Made by a program: the position numbers and the translations under genes. A model generated the notes under the pieces. The model ran no database searches and was not told the DNA's origin. It worked only from the letters and a program-made list of their open reading frames with translations. Of a stretch of DNA of 64,000 bases, positions 21,277 to 31,959 are shown one piece after another (positions within the stretch are counted from its first letter, which is position 1; each line of letters opens with the position of its first letter). This DNA is from Plenodomus lindquistii (lineage: Eukaryota; Ascomycota; Dothideomycetes; Pleosporales; Leptosphaeriaceae), in assembly GCA_025504975.1 (NCBI GenBank), contig JANUWI010000001.1:2108001-2172000 (forward strand). The letters run 5' to 3'.

Positions 21277-23472
21277 TTATAGAGTGTGCGCCCAATGGTT
21301 GTCGGGCCAGTTGTAAGGTTCCATGTTGATGGAGTCAGCGTTCCAGATTCCAACAAGATCTCTCTGGAAAGCCTCAAACGAAGTAAGATCAGCATTGTCA
21401 AACTGCCACTGTGGTTCGGGGAGGCTCGTTATCAGACCAATTCGTGGGGTGGATTGCGCATTCACAGTCGTTTGTGTGTGTAGCGATTGCGACCCTTGCA
21501 TGTCTTCATCGTCGGAGTCGGCTCGTAATGCCATATCGGCGCTATCATCTCTGATATCCATCTGCCCCAAGAGATTATGTCTCGAGAACAGATGGCTTGG
21601 GGCTGATACTGTGGGATTCGACGTGCCGTTGATTGGAGAGTTACCCCGCCTCGGTGATGGATGAGCTGATTGTCCGCCGTGAAGCAGCTTTCTAAGGTCT
21701 TGTTCCTATAAAACTGTTAGTAGGGGTATTGAAGATATTCATGTGTTTATGATCTCACTTACTATCTCGACACACATTGGGGACGTGGATGAGAAAGCCT
21801 CGACTGCTGAGACACATCGGTTGATGTAGTCGTAGAGCAGTTCTTCGGACGGGCTATCCGTAGTATTACGAATGAGTCGGAAGCATTGAAGCAATAACCG
21901 AACGCATTGATAAGCACATACATGAATGTCTCCTTCCAGGACAAAAGACCTTTTCTTCAAAATTTGTGCGCTACCAAGGGCCTGGGATAATCGCTTAGCA
22001 TGCTCGAAGCATTTCCAGCGGTAGTCCGATATAATGACTGGATCCAGAAAGCGGATCTGGTCATCTCGAAGGGCTTCTTTCAGCCCGGTCAACACCACAC
22101 GGTAAAGATCGCAGTAACATTGGCGCAGCCAAATGTGGATCGATACGTAACGACAAAGCCGAGGGGTGTAAGCTCTTAGTTGGAGATTCTTCTTCGAAAA
22201 TTGAAGATCTGCTGGTAGAGTTTTCTCAAATTTTGTGAGGTCCGCCGCGAGACTATCGATCTTGGCAGGAAGCTGATCGATCCCGAGCCCTTTTGAAAGA
22301 ACAGCCTCCTTTGTCGTCTTCAATATGTTGTAGCGGACCCACAACAATTGTACGAACAGACCCAAGGACCCGGAATTGCTAGTCACAATTTCATCCATGG
22401 CGGGCCGTAACGGCTCTGTCTCTTGCACGATGTCTAGCTCGAAGTTTCGTTCTAGACAGGGCAGGCGTACGTAGATCGTCTCGATGGGACAAACCGAAAA
22501 TTCTCGAATGCCTCCCGATAGAGTTGAATCGAGTAGGAAAAGACTCCACATAAGGCGTCTTCGCGACTCTTGCGCGAGGAAGGGTAGTCGAGCTGCTTCA
22601 TGGTTAAGCTTCAATGCATATGCAGACCTCACAGCCACAGCAAGAAGCATGAACGCTTCGGTCATTCGTCGTTGCCGGCAATGGCTCTTGATAACCAGAA
22701 CCAAGATCTGGACCTTCACGATAGATGGTGATCCAATATCTTCTGTGGCGATGGTTTCAGCCTTCCGAAGACAATCCTTGCCAATCACTTCCATGGACGG
22801 CTCCATTTTAAGCAAGCTACAGGTAGTCCCAATCAATGCCAGTAATAGTCCAGGATTGAGAAGCCCTGCTTCAAAGCGATGAATGAGTGAGACTTTGTGT
22901 AAGAACGAGTATGCTGGCATAGGGTAAATCTGCCGAAAGAAGGAATCAAGCAGACGTGTTATTCGATGTCTATCGAGTAATGGTGATACATCGGTGATCC
23001 CTGCTGAAATGGCAGACGACGATAGAGTTCTAAACATGGTAGTCGACAATGGGGTACTTGACGTGGGTTCTGCCGGGAAGCTTGACGAGGCGTCTGAAAG
23101 CGAGCAACTCTCGGATGGCCGGGTACTTGGAGAACCTTGGCTAAGCGTCGCTTTGCTCTTGCGATGCGCTTGAGTCCTTTTTGGAGCCGAGAAGATGCAC
23201 TCGGTCTGGGTTGTTACACATCTCTGGCATGTAGGCAGCTCCCCGCTACATCGAACTTTCAAGCGTCGACAATTCATGCATGCCGTCCTTGCACGGTTGA
23301 TGCCTGCAAGAGCCTTTGGATCGGGCGATATGTTATTCCCCTCTCCAACACGCTGGAAAGAGCAAAGCAGTTGTAGCCGTTCACACGGACTACAAGGTGC
23401 TTGTCGACCATCGCATTTGACTTTTCGTACTCGACACTCAGCGCAAGTGTTAGCTGACCTTTTATTAGACAT
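21277..23472 (-). CDS. Transcription factor with two tandem Zn2Cys6 clusters
   Basis: Two exons, 23472-21763 and 21705-21277 (GTAAGT donor, TATAG acceptor), give about 712 aa. Residues 10-37 form a complete C-x2-C-x6-C-x6-C-x2-C-x6-C binuclear zinc cluster (CAECRVRKVKC...), and residues 65-92 form a second complete one with identical spacing (CMNCRRLKVRC...). A Ser/Thr-rich linker follows, then a helical middle region of the fungal_trans type (roughly residues 165-560) containing ESRRRLMWSLFLLDSTLSGG. The C-terminal exon is acidic and polar, consistent with an activation domain. It is convergent with the sulfatase (123 bp) and divergent from GPN2. A role in regulating the sulfatase/transporter pair is an inference from position only. 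Confidence 0.92.
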
Positions 23473-23878
23473 GGGCCGTGGTCTGATAATAATTCATGAT
23501 GGCGACGGCTGAAAGATGAAGTGCGTTGAAACAAGTGAGTGAGGATTGCGCCATCATGCTCAGGTCAACCCCAGACTAGCGTGCCACGGAGTTCGCAACT
23601 TCGCAGTAACTTGTATGGTGGCGCCCCTGTGCATCAGCAAGTCAAGGTGAAGCCCTTCTTACTTTCCAAAACTGCTAATACTGGTACTTCTCTGAACTCA
23701 CCTGTAGAATCACACAATCAGCGCACACGAACACGTGATGAACACCAATTGATAGACTCACTGGTGAGATTTTGCATGCAGCCACGTGCGCCGAGACCCC
23801 TCCAAAGCTCCCGAGGCCCCTCGAGCTGTCCCTCGCAACACTTTTTGTCTGCCGACGTCACTCTCCACGAAACCCAAG
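23473..23878. other. Divergent promoter between the regulator and GPN2
   Basis: This 406-bp region holds both promoters. The GPN2 frame stays open upstream of its start, but that part has no conserved character. No regulatory element was identified with confidence. Confidence 0.4.
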
Positions 23879-25156
23879 ATGCCTTTCGCGCAACTCGTCA
23901 TAGGGCCACCAGGCTCAGGCAAGTCGACGTATTGCGATGGCATGCAGCAATTCATGGGCGCCATTGAGCGCAAGTGCTCTGTAGTGAATTTGGACCCCGC
24001 GAACGACCACACTTCATATGAACCCGCCGTGGATGTACGAGACCTGGTCACAATCGATGAGATCATGGAACAGGAAGCACTTGGACCCAATGGAGGCATA
24101 CTCTTTGCGCTGGAAGAACTAGAACACAACTTTGACTGGCTGGAGAAGAGCCTCAAGGAAATCGGAGGTCCGCAACACCACCACCAAAGATCTGAAGTAG
24201 TCGCATACTAAACAAAGGTACAGACGAGTACATTATCTTCGATTGCCCCGGCCAAGTCGAGCTGTTCACACATCATGGCTCGTTGCGGAACATCTTTTTG
24301 CGCCTTCATAAACTTGGGTATCGAGTATTCGCCCACCACCCTTGTCTTGCAACATAAAGCTAACCTGCCCCAGCTCGTCGTCGTACACTTGACCGACTCC
24401 ATTATCCTCTCGCGACCCTCACTCTACGTCTCGTCGTTACTCCTCGCCCTGCGCAGCATGTTGCAGATGGATCTCCCACATCTGAACGTCCTCACAAAGA
24501 TCGACAACCTGCGCAACTACCCCAACCTACCCTTCAATCTCGACTTCTATACCGAAGTACATGATCTCCATTACCTACTCCCATACTTGAACCGCGAGCA
24601 GACATCTGGTATTCCAGGTCCGACTTCAGCCAGCGCAGACGTAGACGAAGACATGGATGACGATGAACCCACCTCGAAGTTCTCAGCGCTGAACAAAGCT
24701 ATTGTGGAGCTGGTCGAGGACTATTCGCTTGTGGGATTTGAGACCCTAGCAGTCGAAGATAAGAAGAGCATGATGACTCTCCTGCAGGCTATAGATCGAG
24801 CAGGCGGCTTTGCCATGGGCGGAATCGAGGGCGTCAACAACACAGTCTGGCAGATGGCAATGCAAGAATCTGGTGCTACTATGGACGCGCGAGACGTTCA
24901 GGAGCGGTGGCTGGACAGGCGAGAGGAGCTGGACGAAGAGGAGCGAAAGGCTTGGGAGGAAGAGACAAAAGACTTGCGTGGCCCACCCCCGCCAGAACCG
25001 CGAAAGTGGCCTGAAGACATGCCGAGGAAATCGCAGCCGCCAGACAAACCCAAAGACAAGGATGGCGACGACGATATGGATGACCTGGAAGAGATGCGAC
25101 GATTCATGGAAGAGAAGAAGCACAAGGACGACGGGATCAAAATCAAGAGGAAGTAG
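23879..25156 (+). CDS. GPN2: GPN-loop GTPase 2
   Basis: Cytosolic GTPase needed for assembly and nuclear import of RNA polymerases II and III. Exons 23879-24167, 24218-24324 and 24374-25156 give about 392 aa. Start MPFAQLVIGPPGSGKST has the P-loop at the expected place; upstream in-frame codons are ignored for this reason. Other motifs: the GPN insertion as LGPNGGILFALEEL, DCPGQVELFTHHGSLRNI (G3, created across the first intron) and NVLTKIDNL (G4). The first intron has an atypical GTCCGC donor but a good CATACTAAAC branch and AAAG acceptor, and it is required to restore the frame. The C-terminal tail is strongly charged, with DGDDDMDDLEEMRRFMEEKK, as is usual in fungal orthologs. Confidence 0.93.
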
Positions 25157-25610
25157 ATCGACTGAGATGTGAATTGAGCTTGAATAGCAACTGATGCGAG
25201 ATACAAAGGCAAAGCCGACGTTGGATTCTGGGTGGGCGAAACTTGCATACAGATCGAGGGCTCCATGCGAATAGCTAAGGAGGTGCAGAAAGCATTATTT
25301 GGCGTATATTTTGAGAGAACAGTTGCTGAATCTTCGACAACATGTAGGGAGGTAGTCTAAGGACCAATGGGAATGACGGGTCAATACACTCCGAAGTCTG
25401 GGATCATCGCTCCTCTGTAGGCGCTGCCACTGCATTGCTGCAACTACAGCGGGGTATCTGGTTCTCAAACAAACGCGTCGCGTGGGGGGAAGCTTGTCGC
25501 GCTCGGGCTGCAGCGCAGTGAGACCAAACAAAACACAGCATCCCATGATATAATATCTTTATTCCTCTCTTGGCTAGTGATGTTCTAGATTGCCATACTC
25601 ACTCGAGAGC
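25157..25610. other. Intergenic region between GPN2 and CHM7
   Basis: This 454-bp stretch holds the GPN2 3' end and the CHM7 promoter. A TATA-like ATAATATC lies around 25549-25557, about 55-60 nt before the chosen start. No gene was recognised. Confidence 0.4.
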
Positions 25611-27338
25611 ATGAACTTGAAGCGCAAACTCTCAACCGATTGGGCTCACCCCCACGAAGATGACCCCACGCTCGAGCGTCATCGCAACCGCAAGCGACTC
25701 TTCCAGACCAAACACAAACAATCACGCACGTCGACACCGACCAAGCTCCGCGTCATGAGTGACCTCCTTGAGTACATACTTAAAAATGAGGAGGCTTTTC
25801 AGAAGTAAGAACATCTGCGCAGCGCGCTTGCGACACAGCGCACAGTCAGTCACATGCTAAACGCACTCAGCCGGCATCGCCTGCCGTCGCTGTACGCGGA
25901 CTTTGGGCAGCAACTCGACATCAATCCGGAGGGCTACCACGCGAATGTTGCAGTATGGATCAAGGCCCTCACCGACGCATCACAAGCGGGCTTGATCCCT
26001 ACGCAGGGTAGCACCCACGATCTGCTCAACATCCGCAACACAGACGAGCTCGCGCGGGCTCTGCAACATCCCCATCACGGCACGCCTACGTGTCTGACGG
26101 CTGTGTTCAACGAGGCGACACAAAAGAAGGAGATGATACCACGGAAAGACTTTGTCAATTCAAAAGAGAGCATCTACAAGACTTCCTGGGTGCCCACACC
26201 ATGGCAGGTGATGCGCTGGGGCTTGCGGCAAGTCGGCGTGCTCGGGCAGCCACAGCCGCACCAGCAGGCTACTGGAGACTTTGTGGTGGTCAAGAATGTC
26301 GAGATTGCTGCGAACGAGGTTTTGAAGAAGATGACAGAGTTGAACTCGACCGCGGATCGCGTACTTTCGAAGGCAGATTTTCTAAAGCGCTTCTCGAAGG
26401 TCTTGAATCCGGATGTACCGCTGACGACGAGCGATCTCGATATCCTGCTTGTATTCCTAGCACGCGACAAGCAGGCAATCTCCTACAATGCCCACACCAT
26501 CAAGTTCAAGGCCGAGCACGAGGTGGTGCCACCCCCGGTTACTACGGACGATGACGCTATTGCCAATTTACGTGACACCCTATCAAACATCAACGCTCAG
26601 CTCCTACTTCTTATGGAGAGGATTGCCGCCGCAGACGCCGCAGCTCGTGAGGCAGTCGCCAATAAACAGATGATTCGCGCTAAAGCCGCCCTCCGCTCTA
26701 AGAAACTCGCCGAAGCCACTCTCGCCCAACGAACAGAGATTGCACATCAGCTGGAGACGGTCTACGATGACCTACAACATGCAGCGGACCAGGTCGAAAT
26801 CGTGGAGGCCATGCGCGCTGGCGCCGCTGCACTCAAAGGTCTCAACGAAAAGGTTGGTGGCGCAGAAGGTGTTCAGGGTGTGGTCGATGCGGTCAACGAG
26901 CAGATGGCTCATACCGAGGAGATTACCAACATCATCAATGAGAATGGCCAGCCACTGGACGAGACAGAGATTGACGACGAGTTCGAGGCACTTGAGCGGG
27001 CGGAGAAGGCGAAGGAAGATCAACACCACGCGGAGAAGACACAAGCGCGCCTTGCAGATATACGCGAACTAGAGCAGCGACTGGAGAAGCAGAAAGCCGA
27101 AGAGAAGCGTCTTGAAGAAGCTGAGGCGCAAGCGGAGGCGGAAGAGCGGCAACGAGTGGAGCACGAGACGGAAATCCGTCACCGGAAGCACATGGCTGAG
27201 CGAGCTCGCGTTCGGGCGGAGAAGCGTGCCGAAGAACAGACTGTGGACCAGGCATCAGCTGATTTGTCCAAGTTGTCATTCATACAGGAGAGTGGCGATG
27301 AGACGGAAGATGAACAGCGCGTCCCAATGTACGCGTGA
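25611..27338 (+). CDS. CHM7: CHMP7/Chm7-like ESCRT-III protein
   Basis: ESCRT-III-related protein that, in yeast and animals, works with LEM-domain proteins in nuclear envelope sealing. Exons 25611-25804 and 25871-27338 (about 553 aa); the join reads EEAFQNRHRLPSLYADF, a hallmark of fungal members. The N-terminal half is a winged-helix-like domain (WVPTPWQVMRWGLRQVGVLG). The second half is a Snf7-like helical region (around residues 305-435) with AAIAREAVANKQMIRAKAALR-type text and EITNIINENGQPLDETEIDDE, followed by a long Glu/Arg/Ala-rich coiled coil. In-frame ATG 25755 (MSDLLEYILKNEEAF) matches the usual start of the family and may be the true start; the 48 residues before it are basic and poorly conserved-looking. 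Confidence 0.82.
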
Positions 27339-27894
27339 AGCACATCTGCAAGCGACTTCTTGACATTTGCAGTTCTTGCATAGCACTGGCGTTTGGGTTT
27401 GGGTCTGGACATGGGCAGGCGTTTGGATGTCACTTGGCTTTCACAAGACGTCTTGACAGATACCACAAGATATTCACGAATGCATAGGGTCGCATTTTCT
27501 ATACCAAATACAATCGTCGTAGTTCTGCCTACAATCATTCAGAGCATTGCCTTGGAGGTATATCCACTTGCCACGAGATACTGCAGTCTACCATATCCAC
27601 TTCATCCATTGCTATGAGTCTAAATACACAATTAACAGACACCCAATTGCTTCCATGATGAGAGCCCCAGCTTCCGGATCGAAGGAACTCCAAACACCAC
27701 TCGACTCACCTTCCGCCTTCCCACCCCGCTAACCCCAATCGAGCCTCGTGCTGCCGCCCTCGCCAAGTCCGCCTCACAACCTCACAACCTCACCATCCAC
27801 CGCCCCAGCACCTATTCCACCACAACGCTCCCCCTACGGGACCTACCACCACCAATACCCTCTCCACTCTACACCCGTGAAGTTCAGCGTACCA
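27339..27894. other. Intergenic region upstream of the complex I subunit gene
   Basis: This 556-bp stretch holds the CHM7 3' end and a pyrimidine-rich promoter (27720-27890, rich in CCACC and CCTC). The open frame continuous with the downstream gene is proline-rich and has no conserved features, so it is read as 5' UTR. Confidence 0.4.
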
Positions 27895-28420
27895 ATGAAC
27901 GCCCTCCGCGCCACCCGCGCTCTGCGCACCTTGCCACTCCGCACCGCCGCCCCCCTCCGCACCTTCTCACAAAGTCCAATCGTCAAGGGCGGACACGAAC
28001 ACTCGTACGACCCACCGACCGGATGGCTGTTTGGCGTTAAGCCGGGAGAGCAGTACGAGAAGGAGGGATGGGAGGGAATCATGTTCTGGGGATTTGGGGG
28101 GAGCTTTGCGTTTGCGATTATAGCTTATGCGTTTAAGCCTGATACGAGGTGAGTCTATCTTGAAGATTGAGGAGGGAAGGGAGATCTCGGACTGGATTGG
28201 AGGGTGCAGATGGAAACGGATGGAGTGGGGGAGCGGGAGGAGAGGATCCATGATGGGGTCGAGGGAGGCAGCCCTGGCTATTGTAGAACAAATAGGCATC
28301 AGATTGGGATGTGTGCTGACAATTAAACCTAGCATTCAAACATGGGCTCTAGAAGAGGCACGACGAAGACTCGAAGCAGAAGGCATCCTGGTCGACCCCG
28401 ATACCGTCAAGAAGGAGTAA
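27895..28420 (+). CDS. NDUFB11: Complex I ESSS/NDUFB11-type subunit, mitochondrial
   Basis: Accessory membrane-arm subunit of NADH:ubiquinone oxidoreductase. Exons 27895-28148 and 28333-28420 give 113 aa. The N-terminus MNALRATRALRTLPLRTAAP is a clear mitochondrial presequence. Then come YDPPTGWLFGVKPGEQYEKE, a single transmembrane helix (GFGGSFAFAIIAYAF) and, across the intron, KPDTRSIQTWALEEARRRLE. The KPDT..IQTWAL signature is diagnostic of the ESSS subunit. The intron (GTGAGT donor, CCTAG acceptor, 184 nt) sits within the signature, so the last 28 residues are easy to miss. Length fits the family. Confidence 0.9.
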
Positions 28421-29750
28421 ATCGCCGTCCGAGAAGGAAAGAAGAAGGCTCGCAATTCCCGAAGGACATCTGATAGACGAACAGCACTGAATACAGGCGG
28501 CATTCTGGGATATGGGATCGATCAAAGTGTACATATGCGACGATCAGTGGAAGGAAGGATTTCTTATGTGGCTTCGATCGAATTGGCTGCTTTACGGATA
28601 GATAGGCATGGAGCGTGAGCAGTTACGCTGCTAGTGTATTTTGCAAATTGCATTATTTTGGACATCGACATCGTGGACTCGCAACGTGATGATGAGGTGG
28701 TAGTTGAGGGAGTGCAGGTGTTGAGTGTGTCAACTGCTACCCAGATTGCAGTCTAGCCACCAAGAGCCGCTATCGACCATAACACACCAGAATTGGCTGT
28801 GACAGGCCAAGCCTCGTTCACTTCACCCGGAGAGGCAGGGTAAGGGTAAGCAGGAAAGTTCAAGCACATGTAGTTATGCAACATAGCATTTGTAAAGAAA
28901 TTATCCTTTATTTTTGAAGCGTATTAGGTAATAACATAATGTCAAAAAATTAGAAGGATGAAGGTTGCGGTGTGACATGGCAATGTGAGAACTAGAGTAA
29001 ATAGGCAGCAGGCGCCCTTTACACAAGTGTATGCGCCACAATAACAAACGTGCCTAAAAAGCGGGCAAACATATGATTAAGACGCAGTTCACCCTAAGCC
29101 TTGATTTATACCTTAGAGCAGTGTTTAAGTGCATGCGTATATGTATTAGAATATTCACAGAAATGTCAGGAAAGTAGCTTCAACAACCTATACGCTTATG
29201 CGCAAGATACGACAATCAAAGCTCCCCAGACAAGTGTCTTCGGCCCTGTGAACCGCTGGGCTAGAGAACTCTTTCCTTTTTTGATAGTCTTGTTGGGTTA
29301 TTGGATATATGAAGTGATGTGCTAGGGTTGGGGAGTCGAAGCATGCTGGAGGAGAATGTTGGGTTCTTTTTTTGGTGGGCGGAAAGGAAGGCGCGACGAG
29401 ATGTGCAGAGTGGATGAGTGGGCACCTGGGTATGAAAGTATTTCTTGATTCATGGAACTACAACATGCTTCAACTTTTCAAACCTTCTGCCCGTGGTAGA
29501 ATAGTGAAGGCATAGGTCGTGACCGTAGTCGTGTTCGGAGAGTGCGAAATCTGGGGTAAATTAGCGCACACGCCAAAACGCGTCATCCCGCCCTGCCGTT
29601 CTAACCATTGGAGATCAGCTGCAGCAATCGTTACGCGCAAAGACGACGGATACTGATTACTTTTTGTAAGATGAGTTAGCAGTTGATGCCTGCATCCATG
29701 CGATACCAATATCGCCACCCTTGTTTCTAAGCTCCAGAGTTGATTTGGCC
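28421..29750. other. 1.3-kb gene-free region
   Basis: No convincing coding sequence or RNA gene. The middle part (about 28850-29160) is AT-rich with many stops in all frames. It contains the promoter of the ACS transporter at its right end. Confidence 0.4.
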
Positions 29751-31578
29751 ATGTTGCCTTCATCTCGTCGCAGACAGCATGGAACGGGCTCCCTCAACAC
29801 CGACGACAGCACGCCCAAGTTCACGCCCTCACCGCGTTCCTCACACTCTTCCGATGGCCTTCCTATGACCGACGATCCGGATTCTTATGAATTGCGAACG
29901 ATCAGGCCGCCTAACGAGCCGGTTGCGAACGACGGGGAAGAGGAGGATGAGGGGTTCCTTCCTAGCACGCGGCGCGCATCGACGGACTCGGCGCAGAGCT
30001 ACGAGCTGTACACACCAGACGAGGACAGAAGTGTCTTGAAGAGGTTGGACAGACGGCTGGTGTGCTTCATGGCTCTTCTCTATTGCTTGAGCTTCCTGGA
30101 TCGGTCGAGTGAGTGATTTCGGTATACGCACTTGTAGGCAGTCTCAGGACAATACAAGATCGCAAACAGAACGTCCGACTGACAAACCCGGAAAAGATAT
30201 TGGGAATGCTCGTATCGCAGGCCTGGCCGATGATTTGAACCTGAGCTCAAGCCAGTATCAATGGCTATTGTGGGCGTTCTATATCACGTACATCCTCTTC
30301 GAGTGGATGACCCTCATGTATGTGTGATATGACTACTGAAAAGCCTTGCTTACAATTACCAGGTACCGTATAATAGCGCCTCATATCTACATATCGCTGT
30401 GTATTCTGTCCTGGGGTATCGTAGCATCACTCCAAGCAGTGGCCACCTCGTTCGGGTTCCTCCTTGCTCTTCGTGCACTTCTCGGCATCAGCGAAGCGGC
30501 CTTTGGACCTGGTGTGCCGTTCTACCTATCGTTCTTCTTTCGCAGACACGAGCTGGCCTTTAGGACGGGCCTGTTTATTTCCGCCAGTCCGCTATCAGCA
30601 TCTTTTGCTGGAGCTTTGGCGTATGTGATCACGAAAGTAGGCGAGCATGGACCACTTAGTCCGTGGAGGCTTTTGTTCCTCATCGAGGGATTCCCGAGTG
30701 TGCTTGTTGCAGTTTGGGCATGGGATTTTGTGCCCGATGGCCCAGGACTCGCCAAATGGCTTACACCGCGACAGCGAGAAGTCGCCGTGTTGCGACTGAG
30801 ACAGGAGAAGGATGTGGAGCCAGAGGAGCCAGACGATAGAAAGCGCTACGGTCAACACAAGCGAGGAAAGGTCAACACACAAGAGGTGCTCCAGACACTC
30901 AAGGATCCAAAATGCTACCTCACCGCTCTCATGTTCTTCAGCTGCAACGTCGCGTTTAGTAGCATGCCCGTGTTCTTGCCTACGATCATCCAAGAGATGG
31001 GATGGGAAAGCATCACCGCGCAAGGACTCACAGCACCACCATACCTGTTTGCTTTCGTCGTGGTTTTGACAACCGCTTACTACTCGGATCGTCTACAATC
31101 ACGATCTGCGTTCATCATGTTGCATTCCGTGCTCGCCACGCTGGGTTACGGTACCATAGCCCTGTCTGGGTATTTCAAATCTGCGAACACAACTATTCGC
31201 TACATAGCACTGTATCCTGCCGCGGCAGGGTTCTTCTCGGCCATCACAATTATCATCACGTGGACCATCAACAACCAAGAGACCGACAGCAAGAAGGGCA
31301 CTGGTATGGCAGTGTTGAATATCATCGGACAGATGGGACCACTCGTTGGCACCAGTATTTTCCCCAGCGAAGATGGGCCATACTATGTAAAGGGTATGAG
31401 CATATGCGCTGGGTTCATGTTGCTCGTTGGTGTTCTTGCAGCGTTGCTTAGGGTAGTGTTAGTCAGAGAGAACAAGAAGATAAGGCTGGGAAGTAGAGGC
31501 GGTGAGTACGCGGGTGTGCCGCTCGACGAGGATACGCGAGCGAGACGGGATAGGAAAACATTTGAGTTTATAATATAG
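29751..31578 (+). CDS. MFS transporter of the anion:cation symporter (ACS) family
   Basis: Plasma-membrane permease related to Dal5/Tna1-type carriers for organic anions or vitamins. Exons 29751-30108, 30197-30317 and 30363-31578 give about 564 aa. The N-terminal 100 residues are a polar Ser/Asp/Glu-rich cytosolic tail. Helix 1 starts at RRLVCFMALLYCLSFLDRSN across the first intron, followed by GNARIAGLADDLNLSSSQYQWLLWAFYITYI, the standard ACS layout. GISEAAFGPGVPFYLSFFFRRHELAFRTGLF is the ACS motif region around helices 4-5. Helices 7-12 include EMGWESITAQGLTAPPYLFAF and INNQETDSKKGTGMAVLNIIGQMGPLVG. Substrate not predictable; allantoate, nicotinate or tartrate-like anions are typical for the family. 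Confidence 0.88.
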
Positions 31579-31959
31579 ACCAAATGTTTAGAAAATACCA
31601 GGTAGTTTGATCGTAGTTACAAACATGCTGTTGAACGCGTGCATGTGTGAGGACCGTTGGCGGCATTGACGTAGCGCCAAGCTTTGCGACTCTGGGACCT
31701 AAACGCCGCAACGCAATCCCCATGTACACTCGCCGACAACACGACATCTTTACACTCGTCACTTCGATTCATAAACAAAGCTGTTGACCGAGCTGCGACA
31801 AGTTTCGCACGCTGGCGTCGATGTGCACATGAGTGTTTCGCCGCGTGCTCCACTAGCGCCACCACGACACGTCGTACTCACGTGCACAGCCATGCACACC
31901 TAAACACAGAGACTCCAGCGTCAAGCTGCCACAAGTGCTCTTTCGCAGGAAGCTTCGTA
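31579..31959. other. FIG4 promoter region
   Basis: This 381-bp stretch precedes FIG4. The FIG4 frame is open through most of it, but the residues are His/Thr/Ser-rich without conservation, so it is read as promoter and 5' UTR. Confidence 0.4.
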
